Assembly: GCF_000702165.1 (NCBI RefSeq)
Contig: NZ_JNKU01000025.1
Span: 1-40,481, forward strand
DNA length: 40,481 nucleotides
Direction of reading: 5' to 3'
Origin: Sharpea azabuensis DSM 18934
GTDB lineage: Bacteria; Bacillota_I; Bacilli_A; Erysipelotrichales; Coprobacillaceae
Below, in pieces: positions 7,473 through 14,993 of this stretch. The notes beneath the pieces are model-generated. The model searched no databases, was not told the DNA's origin, and saw only the letters and a list, made by a program, of their open reading frames with translations. Within the stretch, counting starts at the first letter, position 1. Each line of letters opens with the position of its first letter. A program made the position numbers and the translations under genes.

Positions 7473-8183
7473 ATGATTAGATTAGTTTTTATTGTGATAC
7501 GTTTTTTCTTTGAAATTCCGAGCATATTTCATCGTATTCACAAACAATTGAAGAATAAAGATCAAATAAGCGTTGCTGAACGTATTGATACGATGCGTAA
7601 GATATTACGTAAGGCTGTTAAAAGAGCCAATGTGGATTTGAAGGTTTATGGTATTGAAAATCTTCCCGAAGAAGGAGGCTTTCTCATCACACCAAACCAT
7701 CAGGGAATGTTTGATATTGTTGCTCTCTTTTATGCTATCGATCGTCCGTTTAAGATTGTCTACAAGAAAGAACTGAGAAAAATAAAGATTGTCGCAGATG
7801 CCTTAGACAGCATGGATTATCTAGCTATTGATCGTCAGAATTTACGTCAGAGCATTCAGGTCATTCGTCAGGTGAAAAAAGAGCTTGCTGAAGGAATGCC
7901 TTGGGTTATCTTCCCGGAAGGAACAAGAAGCAAGAATGGAAATCAATTGCTTGAATTCAAGGGTGGTTCCTTTAAAAGTGCAATGGATGCCAAGGTTCCG
8001 GTTGTACCAGTAGCCAATATCAACTGTTATGAAGTGCTTGATCGCAATACTTTGAAAAAAGTACATTGCCAGATTCATTTCTTAAAACCTATCAGCTATG
8101 AAGAATATAAGGACATGAATTCTGAAGAACTCGCTATGCATGTTAAGAAACTTATAGAAAGATGTATTGAAGAACATGCCTAA
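7473..8183 (+). CDS. plsC: 1-acyl-sn-glycerol-3-phosphate acyltransferase
   Basis: Adds the second acyl chain to lysophosphatidic acid at the membrane, giving phosphatidic acid. The protein is 236 aa with a hydrophobic N-terminus (IRLVFIVIRFFFEI) as membrane anchor, the catalytic HX4D box NHQGMFD (His76, Asp81), FPEGTRSK (147-154) and a late VPVVPV motif. ATG 7473 follows GAGGAT at 7463-7468; an upstream in-frame ATG (7419) has no ribosome site and lies in the dfrA terminator. A possible promoter is TTGTAT (7419-7424), 17 bp, TATAGT (7442-7447). Appears to be a single-gene unit with its own terminator. Confidence 0.9.
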   Translation: MIRLVFIVIRFFFEIPSIFHRIHKQLKNKDQISVAERIDTMRKILRKAVKRANVDLKVYGIENLPEEGGFLITPNHQGMFDIVALFYAIDRPFKIVYKKELRKIKIVADALDSMDYLAIDRQNLRQSIQVIRQVKKELAEGMPWVIFPEGTRSKNGNQLLEFKGGSFKSAMDAKVPVVPVANINCYEVLDRNTLKKVHCQIHFLKPISYEEYKDMNSEELAMHVKKLIERCIEEHA

Positions 8184-8199
8184 GGGCTGTTCTTTTTTT
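8171..8199 (+). terminator. Terminator overlapping the plsC end
   Basis: AGAACA (8171-8176) pairs with TGTTCT (8188-8193) and an inner GCC pairs with GGC after a one-base bulge; a T-run follows directly. The plsC stop is in the loop. Confidence 0.7.
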
Positions 8200-8203
8200 G
8201 ATT

Positions 8204-9301
8204 ATGAAAAGAATATTCTTACTTATTGTGGCACTGATCTTAAGTGGATGTACAAATAGAATTCAATATTATACTAAGAGCTTTCCTGATTATCTTGATA
8301 CAATCACAACCTATATTACATATGCATCTTCAAAAGATGACTTTGATAAACAATGTCAATATATTGAAAAAAGACTAGATTACTATGACAAGCTTTTTGA
8401 TAACTACCATACTTATCCATCTATTACAAATGTCATGACTATTAATCAGAATGCAGGCAAGAAAGCAGTTGTTGTTGATTGGGATTTGTTTGAGCTGCTA
8501 AAAGTTTCCAAGGAACGCTATCAAAGCTTGTCATCACAGGTTAATATCGCCTATGGCAGTGTCCTCACTCTTTGGCATGATGCAAGAGAGAAGGCAGTCA
8601 AGCACAAAAATATTGGTGAACCACCTCATCTAGAGAACTTAGAAGAGGCGCGAGCACATACAAATATCAATCACGTTATTCTTGACGAAAACGGTCATAG
8701 TGTCTATTTAGAAGATCGGGTAATGTCACTTGATTTAGGCGCGGTTGCCAAAGGATATACGATGGAGAAAATCAAACAGGGATTAGTTAAAAGAGGTGTC
8801 AAATCCTTCCTGTTGAATGGTGGCGGAAATGTTGTTGGGGTTGGTAAGCGACTTATTGCGAGTGATCAGGCAGATTATAAAGCGTGCAAATCTCACTATT
8901 GTATTGGCATAGCGAGTCCAAAGGATGGTAACTATGCTTCAACAAAGAGTGACTATGAAGCTGTTCTTGTTGCTGATAATAAGGCTGTTGTCACAAGTGG
9001 TGATTATGAACGCTATTTCATGGATGCACAAGGCAATCGATATTGTCATCTTATTGATCCACGTACAGGTTATCCGGCTCGCTATATGCGTTCGGTAACC
9101 GTTATTACAAAAGATTCAGGCTTGGCCGATTACTTAAGCAGTGCACTCTTTTTGATGAACTATGAAGATGGTAAGAAATTTATTGCTGAATTAGATGATG
9201 TTGAGGCTATCTGGCTCTTAAGTGATGGTCATATTGTGACAAGTGAGGGTATTAAAAATAAGGATTTCTATGTCTTTGAGAAAGAAAGAATGTATAATTG
9301 A
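8204..9301 (+). CDS. apbE: FAD:protein FMN transferase, lipoprotein
   Basis: Attaches FMN covalently to a Thr or Ser of extracytoplasmic flavoproteins. The protein is 365 aa. The N-terminus MKRIFLLIVALILSGC is a lipoprotein signal peptide with lipobox LSGC (Cys16), so the enzyme is anchored outside the membrane. ApbE motifs seen: DLGAVAKGYTMEKI, FLLNGGGNVVGVG, SGDYERYF and HLIDPRTGYP. ATG 8204 is required by the signal peptide, yet no proper ribosome site lies 5-12 nt upstream: it begins 4 nt after the T-run of the plsC terminator. No flavoprotein substrate is visible in the window. Confidence 0.9.
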   Translation: MKRIFLLIVALILSGCTNRIQYYTKSFPDYLDTITTYITYASSKDDFDKQCQYIEKRLDYYDKLFDNYHTYPSITNVMTINQNAGKKAVVVDWDLFELLKVSKERYQSLSSQVNIAYGSVLTLWHDAREKAVKHKNIGEPPHLENLEEARAHTNINHVILDENGHSVYLEDRVMSLDLGAVAKGYTMEKIKQGLVKRGVKSFLLNGGGNVVGVGKRLIASDQADYKACKSHYCIGIASPKDGNYASTKSDYEAVLVADNKAVVTSGDYERYFMDAQGNRYCHLIDPRTGYPARYMRSVTVITKDSGLADYLSSALFLMNYEDGKKFIAELDDVEAIWLLSDGHIVTSEGIKNKDFYVFEKERMYN

Positions 9302-9321
9302 GATAATGAGGGAAAAGCAAA

Positions 9322-10104
9322 ATGATTCTAAAAGAAAAAATCTATTTTACACCAGCACAAAGTGAACGGGGGCTACATATTTACTTACCTGATGATTATC
9401 AGACAAGTGGAAAGAGATATCCAGTAATGTATTATTTTGATGGACATAATCTTTTCTATGACAGTGATGCCACATATGGTAAGAGCTGGGGCTTAAAGGT
9501 ATTCTTAGATCATTACAGTAAAGAATTCATTGTTATGGGATTAGAATGCAGTCATGTTGGTAATGAAAGATTAGTGGAATATTGTCCTTATCATTATCAA
9601 GGCAAGTTCTGGGGAGATTTGCATGGGAGAGGGAAGGAAACACTTGACTGGATGGTGAACACGCTTAAGCCAATGATTGATGCTCGTTTTCCTACCTATG
9701 TGCATCGTGAAGCAACAGGTATATGTGGCAGCTCAATGGGAGGTTTAATGGCACTTTATGGTGTTATTGCACACAATGATGTCTTCTCTAAGGCTGGCTG
9801 CCTTTCCTCAGCTATCGGCCCTGGCATCAAAAATCTATGTGCTGACATTGAAAGTCATGCGATTGATGCCAATACCCGTGTCTATCTATCAATAGGTGAA
9901 AAGGAAGCAAGCAGCCTTCCTGTAAAGAATATCTATGCGACAGTGATGGCAAGAAGTGCAAAGAAAGTAACGAAATTACTAGAGACAAAAGGCGTGAATA
10001 CAGCTATCTATATCCAGAAAGATGGCCGACATTGTGAAGCTGACTGGGAGAAACAAAACAAGCTGTACTTCGATTATCTCTGGTGCAACCAAAAGAGTTT
10101 TTAA
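9322..10104 (+). CDS. Alpha/beta-hydrolase esterase (PF00756-like)
   Basis: The protein is 260 aa with the esterase-D/enterochelin-esterase fold: YLPDDYQ... PVMYYFDGHNLF near the N-terminus, nucleophile elbow GSSMGG (Ser138), an Asp-containing stretch after SIGEKEA, and the catalytic His in DGRHCEADWEKQN near 240. No signal peptide, so cytoplasmic. It starts 20 bp after apbE with GAGGGAAAAG as ribosome site, so the two are probably one transcript. The substrate is not predictable: family members cleave acyl esters, siderophore esters or S-formylglutathione. Confidence 0.8.
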   Translation: MILKEKIYFTPAQSERGLHIYLPDDYQTSGKRYPVMYYFDGHNLFYDSDATYGKSWGLKVFLDHYSKEFIVMGLECSHVGNERLVEYCPYHYQGKFWGDLHGRGKETLDWMVNTLKPMIDARFPTYVHREATGICGSSMGGLMALYGVIAHNDVFSKAGCLSSAIGPGIKNLCADIESHAIDANTRVYLSIGEKEASSLPVKNIYATVMARSAKKVTKLLETKGVNTAIYIQKDGRHCEADWEKQNKLYFDYLWCNQKSF

Positions 10105-10118
10105 TTAAACTCTTTTTT
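10091..10118 (+). terminator. Terminator after the esterase gene
   Basis: A perfect 10-bp stem (AAAAGAGTTT at 10091-10100, AAACTCTTTT at 10107-10116) with a TTAATT loop. T's follow on plus and A's precede, so it may act in both directions. Confidence 0.8.
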
Positions 10119-10165
10119 CATTTATGTAAAGATTGTTAAGTGGTTAAAAAACTATTTTTCTAAAA

Positions 10166-10227
10166 TTAACATAAACTTAACAATATTTACCTAAGTATAA
10201 CTTTCTCTTAACAAAGCGAGATATAAG
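10166..10227 (+). promoter_or_regulatory. Pho-box-like repeat array and promoter of the Na/Pi transporter
   Basis: TTAACA occurs at 10166 and 10177 (11 bp apart), followed by the related TTTACC (10186), TATAAC (10196) and TTAACA (10208). A -10-like TATAAG lies at 10222-10227 with no good -35 hexamer. This is the layout of PhoP/PhoB-activated promoters (TT-ACA repeats every 11 bp replacing the -35). The gene behind it moves phosphate, which fits. Confidence 0.6.
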
Positions 10228-10290
10228 AGACAGGTGAATCATATTACTCTTTAATTGAACAAAAAGATTTTGTTTGAAGGAGTTATCGAT

Positions 10291-12006
10291 ATGAGCGAAA
10301 CATTAAAAATCATCTTCGGCTTAACAGGTGGGCTTGCGATTTTCTTGTTTGGAATGAACCAGATGAGTGAATCATTACAAAAGGCTGCTGGAGAGAAAAT
10401 GAAGAAAATATTATCCATGCTGACAAGTAATCCAATCAAAGGTGTTCTTGCCGGTGCTCTTGTGACAGCTGTCCTGCAGTCATCATCGGCGACAACGGTT
10501 ATGGCTATTGGCTTTGTCAGTGCCGGCTTGATGTCATTGCCACAAGCCATCTCTGTTATTTTTGGGGCTAATATTGGGACAACTATGACAGCACAGCTGA
10601 TTGCCTTTGATATTGGTGACTATATTTATCCGATTATCTTTATTGGCTTCTTAGTGAATTTTATTGCCAAGAAGGAAAAGACTAAGAGTGTTGGGATGGT
10701 CATCTTATCATTTGGTATTCTTTTCTTGGGTATTGAGACAATGTCAACAGTCATGAAGCCATTAGCCTCATCGCCTATCTTTATCCATGCTTTAGAGAAG
10801 GTTGCTGATATTCCAGTCTTGGGTGTTCTAGTCGGCTTAGGTATGACACTTGTCGTCCAGTCTTCTTCCGCAACAATTGCCGTCTTGCAGAATTTTGCGA
10901 TGCAGGCAGGTCCAAATGGCCATAGCTTACTTGGCTTAACAGGTGCCATTCCTGTTCTTTTGGGTGACAATATCGGTACAACAATTACGGCATTATTAGC
11001 TTCGATTGGTGGCAGTAAGGATGCCAAGCGTACAGCCATTGCCCATTCTATTTTCAATCTTTCTGGAACGCTCTTATTTATTTGGTTCGTTCCACAGTAT
11101 GCAGCTCTGATTAAGGCTATTTCAACGCACGGCCCTGAACTGCAGGTCATCTCAAGACAAATTGCGAATGCCCATACAGGTTTCAACCTGACAATGACAA
11201 TAATCTGGACGCCATTGGTCTGGTTAATGGTTAAGATTGTCATGAAGATCATCCCTGATGCTAAGACGGAAAAAGCAATCAATCCTAATGAACCACTTTA
11301 TCTCGACAACAAAGTTCTTAATCAGCCCGCAGCTGCCTTGCAGCTAGTAGCTGAAGAAAGCATGAATGTCGCTAATATTGTAGGTGAAATGCTTGTCGAA
11401 TTGCCAGGTGTCTTCAAAGGTAAGAATGAAGCCTTGCGTAAAGAAATTGATGAGAAAGCAAATATCAGCAAGAATATCTATAAACAAATTCTTGACTATC
11501 TTGCCAATCTTTATTCCAATGGTTCTCTTATTGAGGAGCAAGCTGCTCGTTCAGCAGGAATAATGTATATCTTGAATGAAATTGATCGTATACGTCACCT
11601 TATTCACTCATTAGAGGAAATTGCCGATGAAGATTTGGAAAATGGCTTGCATTATTCGTCAACGGCTAAGAGTGATCTTAAGGTTATGCTCGAAGACGTC
11701 TATAATCTTTATTATGATGTGTTACAGGTTGTTATTACTGGTGATACTGAGGGTATGCATCGCCTGATGGAAAAAAAGGAACAGTTGACACGTAAGAATT
11801 CTGGCCTTTTAAAGGACCATTTAAAGCGTGTTGCTAAGGGTGAGTGTAATGATGAATTGACTCTTTCTTTTACTGAAATCATTTCCAATATTGATCGTAT
11901 TGCAGCAAACTTAATGAATATTCTTGAGGCTGTTTCAGGTAAGGTGAATTTGAATTCTTTCCATGCCTTGGGAGAAAGTCAGGATGTGTTAAGCGAACCA
12001 GCTTAA
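10291..12006 (+). CDS. Na/Pi cotransporter family protein with C-terminal PhoU-like domain
   Basis: Sodium-coupled phosphate transporter (PNaS/NptA type). The protein is 571 aa. The N-terminal half (about 1-330) is membrane-embedded and carries the two inverted QSSSATT/QSSSATI signature repeats (in TAVLQSSSATTVMAIGF and VVQSSSATIAV). Residues about 345-555 are a helical PhoU-like cytoplasmic domain, commonly fused in bacteria. ATG 10291 follows GAAGGAG at 10276-10282; the upstream in-frame TTG at 10255 lacks one. Preceded by a Pho-box-like array and followed by its own terminator, so probably a single-gene phosphate-starvation unit. Confidence 0.9.
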   Translation: MSETLKIIFGLTGGLAIFLFGMNQMSESLQKAAGEKMKKILSMLTSNPIKGVLAGALVTAVLQSSSATTVMAIGFVSAGLMSLPQAISVIFGANIGTTMTAQLIAFDIGDYIYPIIFIGFLVNFIAKKEKTKSVGMVILSFGILFLGIETMSTVMKPLASSPIFIHALEKVADIPVLGVLVGLGMTLVVQSSSATIAVLQNFAMQAGPNGHSLLGLTGAIPVLLGDNIGTTITALLASIGGSKDAKRTAIAHSIFNLSGTLLFIWFVPQYAALIKAISTHGPELQVISRQIANAHTGFNLTMTIIWTPLVWLMVKIVMKIIPDAKTEKAINPNEPLYLDNKVLNQPAAALQLVAEESMNVANIVGEMLVELPGVFKGKNEALRKEIDEKANISKNIYKQILDYLANLYSNGSLIEEQAARSAGIMYILNEIDRIRHLIHSLEEIADEDLENGLHYSSTAKSDLKVMLEDVYNLYYDVLQVVITGDTEGMHRLMEKKEQLTRKNSGLLKDHLKRVAKGECNDELTLSFTEIISNIDRIAANLMNILEAVSGKVNLNSFHALGESQDVLSEPA

Positions 12007-12011
12007 TTTTC

Positions 12012-12038
12012 AAGCAACAAAGAAATTTGTTGCTTTTT
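12012..12038 (+). terminator. Terminator of the Na/Pi transporter gene
   Basis: A 10-bp perfect stem (AAGCAACAAA with TTTGTTGCTT) with GAAA loop and T-run. Confidence 0.9.
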
Positions 12039-12143
12039 GTATACAAAATGCAGTATAACTAGAACATACTATTGATAATATTTACACATGTTGTTTTCAT
12101 GCCGTTAATTTTATTAAAAGTTTGGAAATCAAATTAGAAATAA

Positions 12144-12172
12144 TTCTCAATGAAAAACAATTGTGTTAATAT
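12144..12172 (+). promoter_or_regulatory. Promoter of pfkA-pyk
   Basis: TTCTCA (12144-12149), 17-bp spacer, TATAAT-like TAATAT (12167-12172) preceded by TGT, an extended -10. It is 34 bp upstream of the pfkA start. Confidence 0.65.
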
Positions 12173-12205
12173 GTCTTTAGAGATTTTATGTACGAGGTGA
12201 ATAAA

Positions 12206-13165
12206 ATGGTAAAAAGTATTGGTGTTTTGACATCTGGCGGTGACGCACCTGGTATGAACGCTGCTGTTCGTGCTGTTGCGCGTACTTGCCTCAACAAGGG
12301 AATTGACGTCTATGGCGTCATGCTTGGATATAAGGGATTACATGAAGGTCAGTTCTATAAATTCAACAGACATTCAACACGTAATATCATCAATATTGGT
12401 GGTACAATCTTAAAGTCTGCAAGATTCCCTGAATTCAAGAATCCACAGATAAGATTAGAAGCAATTGAACAGATGAAAGCTGTAGGTATGGAAGCTCTAG
12501 TTGTAATTGGTGGAGATGGTAGCTATCATGGTGCGCTTGAACTTACAAAACTAGGCGTTAACTGTATTGGTATTCCAGGCACAATCGATAACGATATTCC
12601 ACTTACTGATCATACAATTGGTTTTGATACTGCTTTAAATACAATTGTCGAAGCATTGGATCGTTTAAGAGATACATCTGGCTCCCATCAGAGATGTACT
12701 ATTCTTGAAGTTATGGGTCGTACTTGTGGTGACTTAGCTGTTAATGCAGGTCTTGCATGTGGTGCTGAAATCGTTATTACAAGTGAAACTGGCTTTGATG
12801 AAGAAAAGGTTATTGAAAGATTACGTCAGTCCAAAGCTGGTGATAAGAAGCATGCCATTGTCGTTATTACAGAACATGTTACTGATGTTAATGAATTAGC
12901 TAAGCGTATTGAAGCTGCTACTGGCTTTGAAACTAGAGCTAACGTTTTAGGCCACTTACAGCGTGGTGGACGTCCAAGTGCTAATGACCGTGTTCTTGCA
13001 AGCCGTATGGGTGTGCGTGCTGTTGAATTGCTTGAACAGGGCAAAGGTGGTCTTGCCATCTGTGAACAGGGCGGTGTCATCACAGAAGTACCAATGTTGA
13101 CATTATTTGACTCTAAACGTGATGTTCCTGAGGAGTTATATGAAGATGTGTTAAAGCTTCGTTAA
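12206..13165 (+). CDS. pfkA: ATP-dependent 6-phosphofructokinase
   Basis: Commits glucose carbon to glycolysis: fructose-6-phosphate plus ATP to fructose-1,6-bisphosphate. The protein is 319 aa, exactly the usual bacterial PfkA size, when started at ATG 12206 after GAGGTG (12194-12199); the upstream ATG 12188 precedes that site. Motifs: LTSGGDAPGMNAAVRA (ATP), VVIGGDGSYHGA, PGTIDNDIPLTDHTIGFDTA (catalytic Asp) and GHLQRGGRPSANDR (substrate). GGDGS rather than a PPi-type GGDDS indicates ATP use. No terminator separates it from pyk, so the pair is probably cotranscribed, as in Bacillus. Confidence 0.96.
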   Translation: MVKSIGVLTSGGDAPGMNAAVRAVARTCLNKGIDVYGVMLGYKGLHEGQFYKFNRHSTRNIINIGGTILKSARFPEFKNPQIRLEAIEQMKAVGMEALVVIGGDGSYHGALELTKLGVNCIGIPGTIDNDIPLTDHTIGFDTALNTIVEALDRLRDTSGSHQRCTILEVMGRTCGDLAVNAGLACGAEIVITSETGFDEEKVIERLRQSKAGDKKHAIVVITEHVTDVNELAKRIEAATGFETRANVLGHLQRGGRPSANDRVLASRMGVRAVELLEQGKGGLAICEQGGVITEVPMLTLFDSKRDVPEELYEDVLKLR

Positions 13166-13182
13166 TTTTTAGGTATTCTATC

Positions 13183-13210
13183 TTGAAAGTTACTGAAAAT
13201 TGTGTATGAT
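13183..13210 (+). promoter_or_regulatory. Internal promoter before pyk
   Basis: TTGAAA (13183-13188), 16-bp spacer, TATGAT (13205-13210), 38 bp before the pyk start. It would add pyk transcripts to those read through from pfkA. Confidence 0.6.
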
Positions 13211-13248
13211 AATAGCGGTGTCGGTTAAGACACAGGGGGATTAAGTAG

Positions 13249-14679
13249 ATGCAAAAAGAAAAAATGAAAAAAACTAAAATCGTTTGTACAATCGGTCCAG
13301 CTTCTGACAACAAAGAAATGTTGAAGAAGTTAATTAAGGCTGGCATGAATGTTATGCGTTGTAACTTCTCTCATGGTGACCATGAAGAACATGCTGCTAA
13401 AATGCAGAAGTTAAGAGAAGTCAACGAAGAACTTGGTACTAATGTTGCTATCATGCTTGACACAAAGGGTCCTGAAATCAGAACTGGTAATTTCGTAGGT
13501 GGTACTACAGAATTCAAAAAAGGTCAGGTTTCAGTTATCACTAGAGAAGATATCGAAGGTACTTCTGATCGTTTCACTGTATCTTACAAGAACTTATATC
13601 AGGATGTTAAGCCAGGTGGTTTCATCTTAGTTAATGATGGTCAGGTAGCTTTACTTGTAGACCATGTTGATGAAAATGGTGATATCTACACTGTTGCTGC
13701 TAACGATGGTAAAGTCAAGAATAAACGTGGTATTAACGTACCAGGTGCAATCCTTGAATTCGAATTCTTATCTGAAAAAGATAAGTCTGATATCACATTT
13801 GGTTGTGAACAGGATATCGATTTCATCGCTGCTTCATTCGTAAGAAGACCTCAGGATATCTTAGATATCAAGAAGTTATTAGTTGAAAATGGTAAACCTG
13901 ATGTTAAAGTCTTAGCTAAGATTGAAAACGTTGAAGGTGTTGAAAATATGGATGGTATCATCGAAGTTGCTGATGGTATCATGGTAGCTCGTGGTGACTT
14001 AGGTGTTGAAGTTCCTGCTGAAGATGTTCCAGGTATTCAGAAGTCATTAATCAAGAAATGTAATGCTGCTGGTAAGATCGTTATTACTGCAACTCAGATG
14101 CTTGAATCTATGCAGGAAAACCCAAGACCAACAAGAGCAGAAGTTTCTGACGTAGCTAATGCCATTTATGATGGTACTGATGCAATCATGTTATCAGGTG
14201 AATCTGCACAGGGTAAATATCCTGAAGAAGCTGTATTATACATGAGCAAGATTGCTAGAAAGACTGAAGAACAGTTAGATTACGGTCATTTATTAAGACA
14301 GGCTATCCGTACTTCAGATGACAACACTTCAGAAGCTATCTGTATGTCAGTTGCTCAGATTGCAAACAACTTCAAAGTTGCTGCTATCATCGCCTTCACT
14401 GAAACAGGTGGAACTGCTAAGCGTGTATCTAGATACAGACCTGAATGTCCAGTAATCGCTGCTACTCCTTACTTAAAGACTGTAAGAGGCTTAGCTCTTA
14501 ACTGGGGTGTTAAACCAGTATTAGTTAAGGAAATGAAGTCTAAGGAAGGCTTAGTTAACTTAGCACAGGTTGTTGCTAAAGAAGTTGGCGTTTCTGCTGG
14601 TGAAAAAGTATTAGTAACTGGTGGTACACCAGGTGTTACTGGTCAGACTAACTATCTTGAATTAGTAACAGTAAAATAA
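13249..14679 (+). CDS. pyk: Pyruvate kinase
   Basis: Last glycolytic step: PEP plus ADP to pyruvate plus ATP. The protein is 476 aa and carries TKIVCTIGPAS, MRCNFSHGDHEEH, LDTKGPEIRTG, the signature-region Lys (VKVLAKIENVEGVENMD), MVARGDLGVEVP and TQMLESMQENPRPTRAE. The length ends after the standard C domain, so the extra PEP-utiliser-like C-terminal domain of Bacillus-type enzymes is missing. ATG 13249 follows AGGGGGA at 13233-13239; ATG 13264 is an alternative that would remove five residues. Codon use is strongly biased, as for a highly expressed gene. Confidence 0.96.
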   Translation: MQKEKMKKTKIVCTIGPASDNKEMLKKLIKAGMNVMRCNFSHGDHEEHAAKMQKLREVNEELGTNVAIMLDTKGPEIRTGNFVGGTTEFKKGQVSVITREDIEGTSDRFTVSYKNLYQDVKPGGFILVNDGQVALLVDHVDENGDIYTVAANDGKVKNKRGINVPGAILEFEFLSEKDKSDITFGCEQDIDFIAASFVRRPQDILDIKKLLVENGKPDVKVLAKIENVEGVENMDGIIEVADGIMVARGDLGVEVPAEDVPGIQKSLIKKCNAAGKIVITATQMLESMQENPRPTRAEVSDVANAIYDGTDAIMLSGESAQGKYPEEAVLYMSKIARKTEEQLDYGHLLRQAIRTSDDNTSEAICMSVAQIANNFKVAAIIAFTETGGTAKRVSRYRPECPVIAATPYLKTVRGLALNWGVKPVLVKEMKSKEGLVNLAQVVAKEVGVSAGEKVLVTGGTPGVTGQTNYLELVTVK

Positions 14680-14698
14680 TTTCGCAAATCTACTTAGT

Positions 14699-14726
14699 AA
14701 GAGGCTGCAATGCAGTCTCTTTTTTT
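14699..14726 (+). terminator. Terminator of pfkA-pyk
   Basis: AAGAGGCTGC (14699-14708) pairs with GCAGTCTCTT (14712-14721, one G-T pair), followed by a T-run. Confidence 0.85.
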
Positions 14727-14736
14727 ACTTCAGGCA

Positions 14737-14765
14737 TTGACAAAGCATGCTGTTTGTAGGACAAT
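14737..14765 (+). promoter_or_regulatory. Promoter of the thrS leader
   Basis: Consensus TTGACA (14737-14742), 17-bp spacer, GACAAT (14760-14765). It places the RNA start near 14772, just before the T-box leader. Confidence 0.7.
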
Positions 14766-14771
14766 GAACCC

Positions 14772-14977
14772 GTAATCTAAAGGCAATCATTTAGGATATG
14801 TCACTTATATCATTGGCTTAGAGAAGAAGTGGTTGGTGAAAACTTCTGCATAGTATAGGTGGTACTCCCTAATAGCTGATTTCGAAAGAAAAGCCGGTTC
14901 ACAGACGTTATAAGTGAAGAGAAGTAATAAAGGTGGTACCACGAAGCTTTCGTCCTTGACGATAGCTTCTTTTTTTA
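14772..14977 (+). promoter_or_regulatory. T-box riboswitch (threonine-specific) of thrS
   Basis: The T-box sequence AAAGGTGGTACCACG (14929-14943) is present, followed by a terminator stem (GAAGCT at 14943-14948 with AGCTTC at 14964-14969, inner CGTC/GACG) and a T-run. Stem I shows the AGAGA bulge and a GGTTGGTGAAAAC apical part (about 14820-14842). The likely specifier is ACT (14864-14866, Thr): it lies directly above a helix ATTTAGG/CCTAAT and below CACTTATA/TATAGGTG. Uncharged tRNA-Thr would pair with ACT and with the T-box, favouring the antiterminator and thrS expression. Confidence 0.9.
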
Positions 14978-14993
14978 TTGAAGGAGAAGGAAA

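Noticed and set aside
10626-11282. Minus-strand open frame of 218 codons opposite the Na/Pi transporter
   Set aside because: Shadow of a strongly biased membrane-protein gene; no ribosome site, no family, and composition follows the opposite strand.
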